Origin: DAOTTI01 sp034437795
Lineage (GTDB): Bacteria > Chloroflexota > UBA11872 > UBA12225
Assembly (NCBI GenBank): GCA_034437795.1
Contig: DAOTTI010000189.1
Coordinates: 1-64,000 of the forward strand
Direction of reading: 5' to 3'
Length of the DNA: 64,000 nucleotides
Position numbers and translations under genes: made by a program. Positions 61,471 through 64,000 of this stretch are shown here, one piece after another; the stretch's first letter is position 1, and each line of letters opens with the position of its first letter. The notes under the pieces are model-generated. The model was not told the origin of the DNA. It saw nothing but the letters and a program-made list of their open reading frames with translations, and made no database searches.

Positions 61471-63465
61471 CTAGACCACGCCCGCGACCACCCGCTCCAG
61501 CAGGAAGCGGCGCGTGCCGTCGTCAAGACCATAGTCGCGGTAGTTGACGCGCAGGTTATAGAGCACGTGGCGCTCGCGCCCGCGCTCGAGCTGTGCCCAC
61601 AATCGCCCAGCCTCGCCTTCTGGCAATGCGCGCGCCACCGGCCGGATGTTGCAGGACGAGCCGGCGGGAACGAAGCCGCGTGGCGCGCAGAGGTGCTGGT
61701 AGAGGCGCATATATTTACCGGTCAGGCGCCAGGGCAGGTCCGACGGCTTGCTGGCCCAGGCAGCCTGCGGCTCCTCGCCGGCGATCTGGCCTCCCTGGCC
61801 AAGGGTAAAGAAGCGCATACCGGCGGCGGTCACCACCTCCGTGCTGAAGACGATCCGTGGCAGCCGGCGCCGCACGGCGGCGAAGAAACCGGCCTCGTCC
61901 CACCGCCAGAGTAGCGAGGCGTCCACGTGCACCGCGTCGATACCGAACTCCTCGACCGTTGGCGCCAGTTGGGCCAGATAGGCGTCGTGCCACTGGGGCG
62001 AATCGACGTCCATGCCGACAATCGGCGCCGTCCATGCTCCCGTGAATTGCACCGCGTCTGCCACCGCGTACCAGCCGCCATGCAGGTCGGGTAGCGTACC
62101 CTCCTCGCCGCCGGCGTTCGCGGGGCAGCCGAAGCACTCCACCTGAACGACGTTGACCCCCTGCCGGAACAGGAATGGAAAGGGGAAGCGGTAGCGGTCG
62201 TGGTGGCGGAACCACTGCGGGAGCGTAACCAGCGTTCGGCCGTTGAGCGTCAGGCGGATGATCCCATCCCCCACCCACGGCAGCCCGCCAAGCGTGAGCA
62301 CCGCCTGGCACGTCTGCGGCAGGGGCACCGTCTCGAAGCTCCAGCCACCGGCGGCCGGCCGCACGTTGCGGAGGGGCTCACGCCCCGTGCGGAAGTCGAG
62401 CGGGCGTGCGGGAGCGCCGCCCGGCCAGCCGACGTAGGGGCCGCACAGCCGGTCGCGCGGGTGGTGCGGCTGGGCGCGCACCGCCAGATGAGCCAGCCGG
62501 TCGAAGCCGGGCCGGTACGGATCGGCCCCCCAGGCAAGCGTATGCACCATGGCCCGGTAGCCGCCGTCATGCAGCGCGTCGATCGCCTCACGGAAGCCCG
62601 CCCGGCCGCCCAGTTCCGGCGCCGGCACGTAATCCGGATAGCCGCGGTCGTACGGCGCGCACCAGCCGGGCAGGTAGAACAGCGCGCCGGGTGGGACCCC
62701 CAGCTCCTTGAGCTCCCGCGCCAAGTCTCGGAGGTGAGTGTACGTGTGCGCCACCTCGCCGTGCGGGCGCCATAGATCGAAGGTGAAGACGATGGGGATC
62801 TCCAGCACCCAGGCCGGCACGTCCCCCGCGGCGACCTGCTCTGCCAGCGAGCGCAGGCCGTAGGTCTGGCGTAGCCAGGCGTGGTGGCTGGCCACGGCCG
62901 CATCCATGGTCGGCCAGTATTGCACCGTCAGCGGATCCTCGGCAGCCCACTCGAAGCAGAGCAGGAAGCCGTCTCCCGTGCGCCGCACGGCCGCCGACGG
63001 CCGGCGGGGCGTGACATGCTCCAGCAGCCCGCCGCCGCCACGATCCGTCCCCACAGCCTCCAGCGGCGCTCGCGCAGCGATCTCCAGCCAGCCATCCGGG
63101 CCCAGATCCACGAGTACGAGTGGATAGGCCAGCCAGAGCAGGCCGAAGAAGTTGAGGCCCGCACGGTAGCTCTCTCCCGCCGGCATGTCACGGTCGATGC
63201 GCGTGCCGGCGTTCCAGGAGCACGGCAGGTGGATCACCGCCCGCTCGGGGAGCGGCACGTCCAGGGTGGCGCGGTCACGCCCGCGCGGGTCATCGGGCGG
63301 CGCCTCGCGCGGCGGCAGTCGCAGGGTGAGGCCGTGCGCCCCTTCCTGCCATGCCGGCGCCTGCGAGGCGCCGCCCCGCCGCACCCGTGCCCCACGGACG
63401 ACCTCCCAGATCGCTGCGGACCATGAGCGAACCCCCCGTCGCTCTCCCTTGCCGGCCTCACTCAC
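61471..63465 (-). CDS. Uncharacterised protein with glycoside-hydrolase-like barrel
   Basis: 664 residues. The N-terminal 200 residues look like a beta-sandwich (LDVPLPERAVIHLPCSWNAG, GLLWLAYPLVLVDLGPDGWL). The central part reads as a (beta/alpha) barrel: IPIVFTFDLWRPHGEVAHTY, ALFYLPGWCAPYDRGYPDYV, GYRAMVHTLAWGADPY, a jelly-roll-like insert (RLTLNGRTLVTLPQWF, VNVVQVECFGC), then FGIDAVHVDASLLWRWDEAGF and RLPRIVFSTEVVTAAG. The acidic ends of these strands (VHVDAS, STEV) could be the catalytic pair. It resembles DUF6259-type glycoside-hydrolase relatives but I am not sure. No signal peptide. Confidence 0.6.
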   Translation of the reverse strand: MSEAGKGERRGVRSWSAAIWEVVRGARVRRGGASQAPAWQEGAHGLTLRLPPREAPPDDPRGRDRATLDVPLPERAVIHLPCSWNAGTRIDRDMPAGESYRAGLNFFGLLWLAYPLVLVDLGPDGWLEIAARAPLEAVGTDRGGGGLLEHVTPRRPSAAVRRTGDGFLLCFEWAAEDPLTVQYWPTMDAAVASHHAWLRQTYGLRSLAEQVAAGDVPAWVLEIPIVFTFDLWRPHGEVAHTYTHLRDLARELKELGVPPGALFYLPGWCAPYDRGYPDYVPAPELGGRAGFREAIDALHDGGYRAMVHTLAWGADPYRPGFDRLAHLAVRAQPHHPRDRLCGPYVGWPGGAPARPLDFRTGREPLRNVRPAAGGWSFETVPLPQTCQAVLTLGGLPWVGDGIIRLTLNGRTLVTLPQWFRHHDRYRFPFPFLFRQGVNVVQVECFGCPANAGGEEGTLPDLHGGWYAVADAVQFTGAWTAPIVGMDVDSPQWHDAYLAQLAPTVEEFGIDAVHVDASLLWRWDEAGFFAAVRRRLPRIVFSTEVVTAAGMRFFTLGQGGQIAGEEPQAAWASKPSDLPWRLTGKYMRLYQHLCAPRGFVPAGSSCNIRPVARALPEGEAGRLWAQLERGRERHVLYNLRVNYRDYGLDDGTRRFLLERVVAGVV

Positions 63466-63491
63466 GTCTGGCCTACCTTCTCACTCCTCGC

Positions 63492-64000
63492 TCACTCGTG
63501 GCCCTCGTTCCTCGCCAGTCGCTCCTCGCTCCGCGCTCCTTCTCCTCGCCCCGGCTGCTTGGTCACGAAGGGATGGTTGGGCGTTTGCAGGTGCTCCCGT
63601 AGCCACGGCCGCTTCTCGGCGGGCAGGCCCCCGCGCGGCCCGATCAGGTAGCGGGCGGCCCCCCACATCAGCTGCGTGTATGGATCATAGTGCTCAAACA
63701 TTAACGCCCACAGCGCGTCGCGCAGGTCCTGCGCCACCTCGGCGTACGCCGGCTCATCGATCACGTTGCGCACCTCGCCCGGATCGGCCTCTAGGTCGTA
63801 CAGTTCATCCCAGTCGAAGCCGTTGAAGACGTACTTGTAGCGCTGGCCAATGGCGATGCGCTGGGTGTAGAGCAGCTCGCAGCCGTAGTAGCAGTTGAGC
63901 CGGTAGGCCGGCCAGTCCGCTTCGGCCGCCTCGGGGCGCATCATCAGGGGCAGCAGGTCGCGACCGTCGGCGTGGGGCAGCGCCGGCGCCCCCGCCACGG
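63492..64000 (-). CDS. Sulfatase-family protein, C-terminal part
   Basis: The frame runs off the right edge, so the catalytic N-terminus is outside the window. What is visible is the sulfatase end: VFNGFDWDELYDLEADPGEVRNVIDEPAYAEV, the D-E-L-Y-D-L-x-x-D-P-x-E-x-x-N signature. The last 40 residues (from QTPNHPFVTKQPG on) are an extra charged tail. It follows the glycoside-hydrolase-like gene by 26 bp upstream in transcription and is probably co-transcribed with it, which supports a role in breakdown of a sulfated glycan. Whether it has a Cys or Ser nucleophile cannot be seen. Confidence 0.85.
   Translation of the reverse strand, partial: VAGAPALPHADGRDLLPLMMRPEAAEADWPAYRLNCYYGCELLYTQRIAIGQRYKYVFNGFDWDELYDLEADPGEVRNVIDEPAYAEVAQDLRDALWALMFEHYDPYTQLMWGAARYLIGPRGGLPAEKRPWLREHLQTPNHPFVTKQPGRGEGARSEERLARNEGHE

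Overview
High-GC bacterial chromosome fragment. The mix of house-keeping genes with many Tat-type solute-binding lipoproteins, phytanoyl-CoA dioxygenase, enolase-superfamily and SMP-30/Gfo-Idh enzymes, DUF5069 proteins, paired W-D-x-SLGCP lipoproteins and dispersed GAGGGCTCC-type repeats suggests a Chloroflexota (Thermomicrobia-like) organism. That is an inference from gene content; no rRNA is present. The only RNA gene seen is tRNA-Val(CAC).

Layout. 0-12 kb is mostly conserved: end of a sugar kinase, a Ski2/DSHCT-type helicase, DUF711 overlapping a DapA-family lyase, a kelch lipoprotein, glgA, purH, and a RibD-type reductase that runs into tRNA-Val. 12-20 kb is accessory: a decayed solute-binding protein, a decayed 3-hydroxyisobutyrate dehydrogenase, a ketopantoate-reductase-like gene, two tandemly duplicated solute-binding proteins, an amidohydrolase and a PIN-domain remnant. 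20-34 kb has fabI, a HAD phosphatase, two related secreted proteins around a 90-bp palindromic-ended repeat, and sugar or acid catabolism genes (SMP-30, Gfo/Idh, two mandelate-racemase-type dehydratases), MetE-like protein, endonuclease V, HD protein, DUF5069 and a nucleoside hydrolase. 34-38.6 kb is a lipid-type cluster (fabG, fabF, methyltransferase, MaoC dehydratase, second DUF5069).

41.1-42.8 kb holds the most striking object: a thioredoxin-fold/NHL-repeat protein whose first redox-motif cysteine codon is TGA, followed at once by a hairpin with a GGUCUG loop. I read it as a probable selenoprotein (U-I-N-C motif). 43.6-46.8 kb and 50.6-52.1 kb are graveyards of broken transposases (IS701-like, IS630-like, IS1634-like) with short tandem repeats and 90-bp miniature elements.

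46.8-64 kb looks like a glycan-uptake and processing locus: three solute-binding lipoproteins, a LacI regulator with a near-palindromic operator, two sulfatase-superfamily proteins (one with Thr at the nucleophile position), two ADP-ribosylglycohydrolases, and two large poorly characterised proteins that resemble carbohydrate-active enzymes. No ABC permease or ATPase is encoded anywhere in the window, although it holds five intact and one broken solute-binding protein genes, so these binding proteins must rely on transporters elsewhere or have another role.
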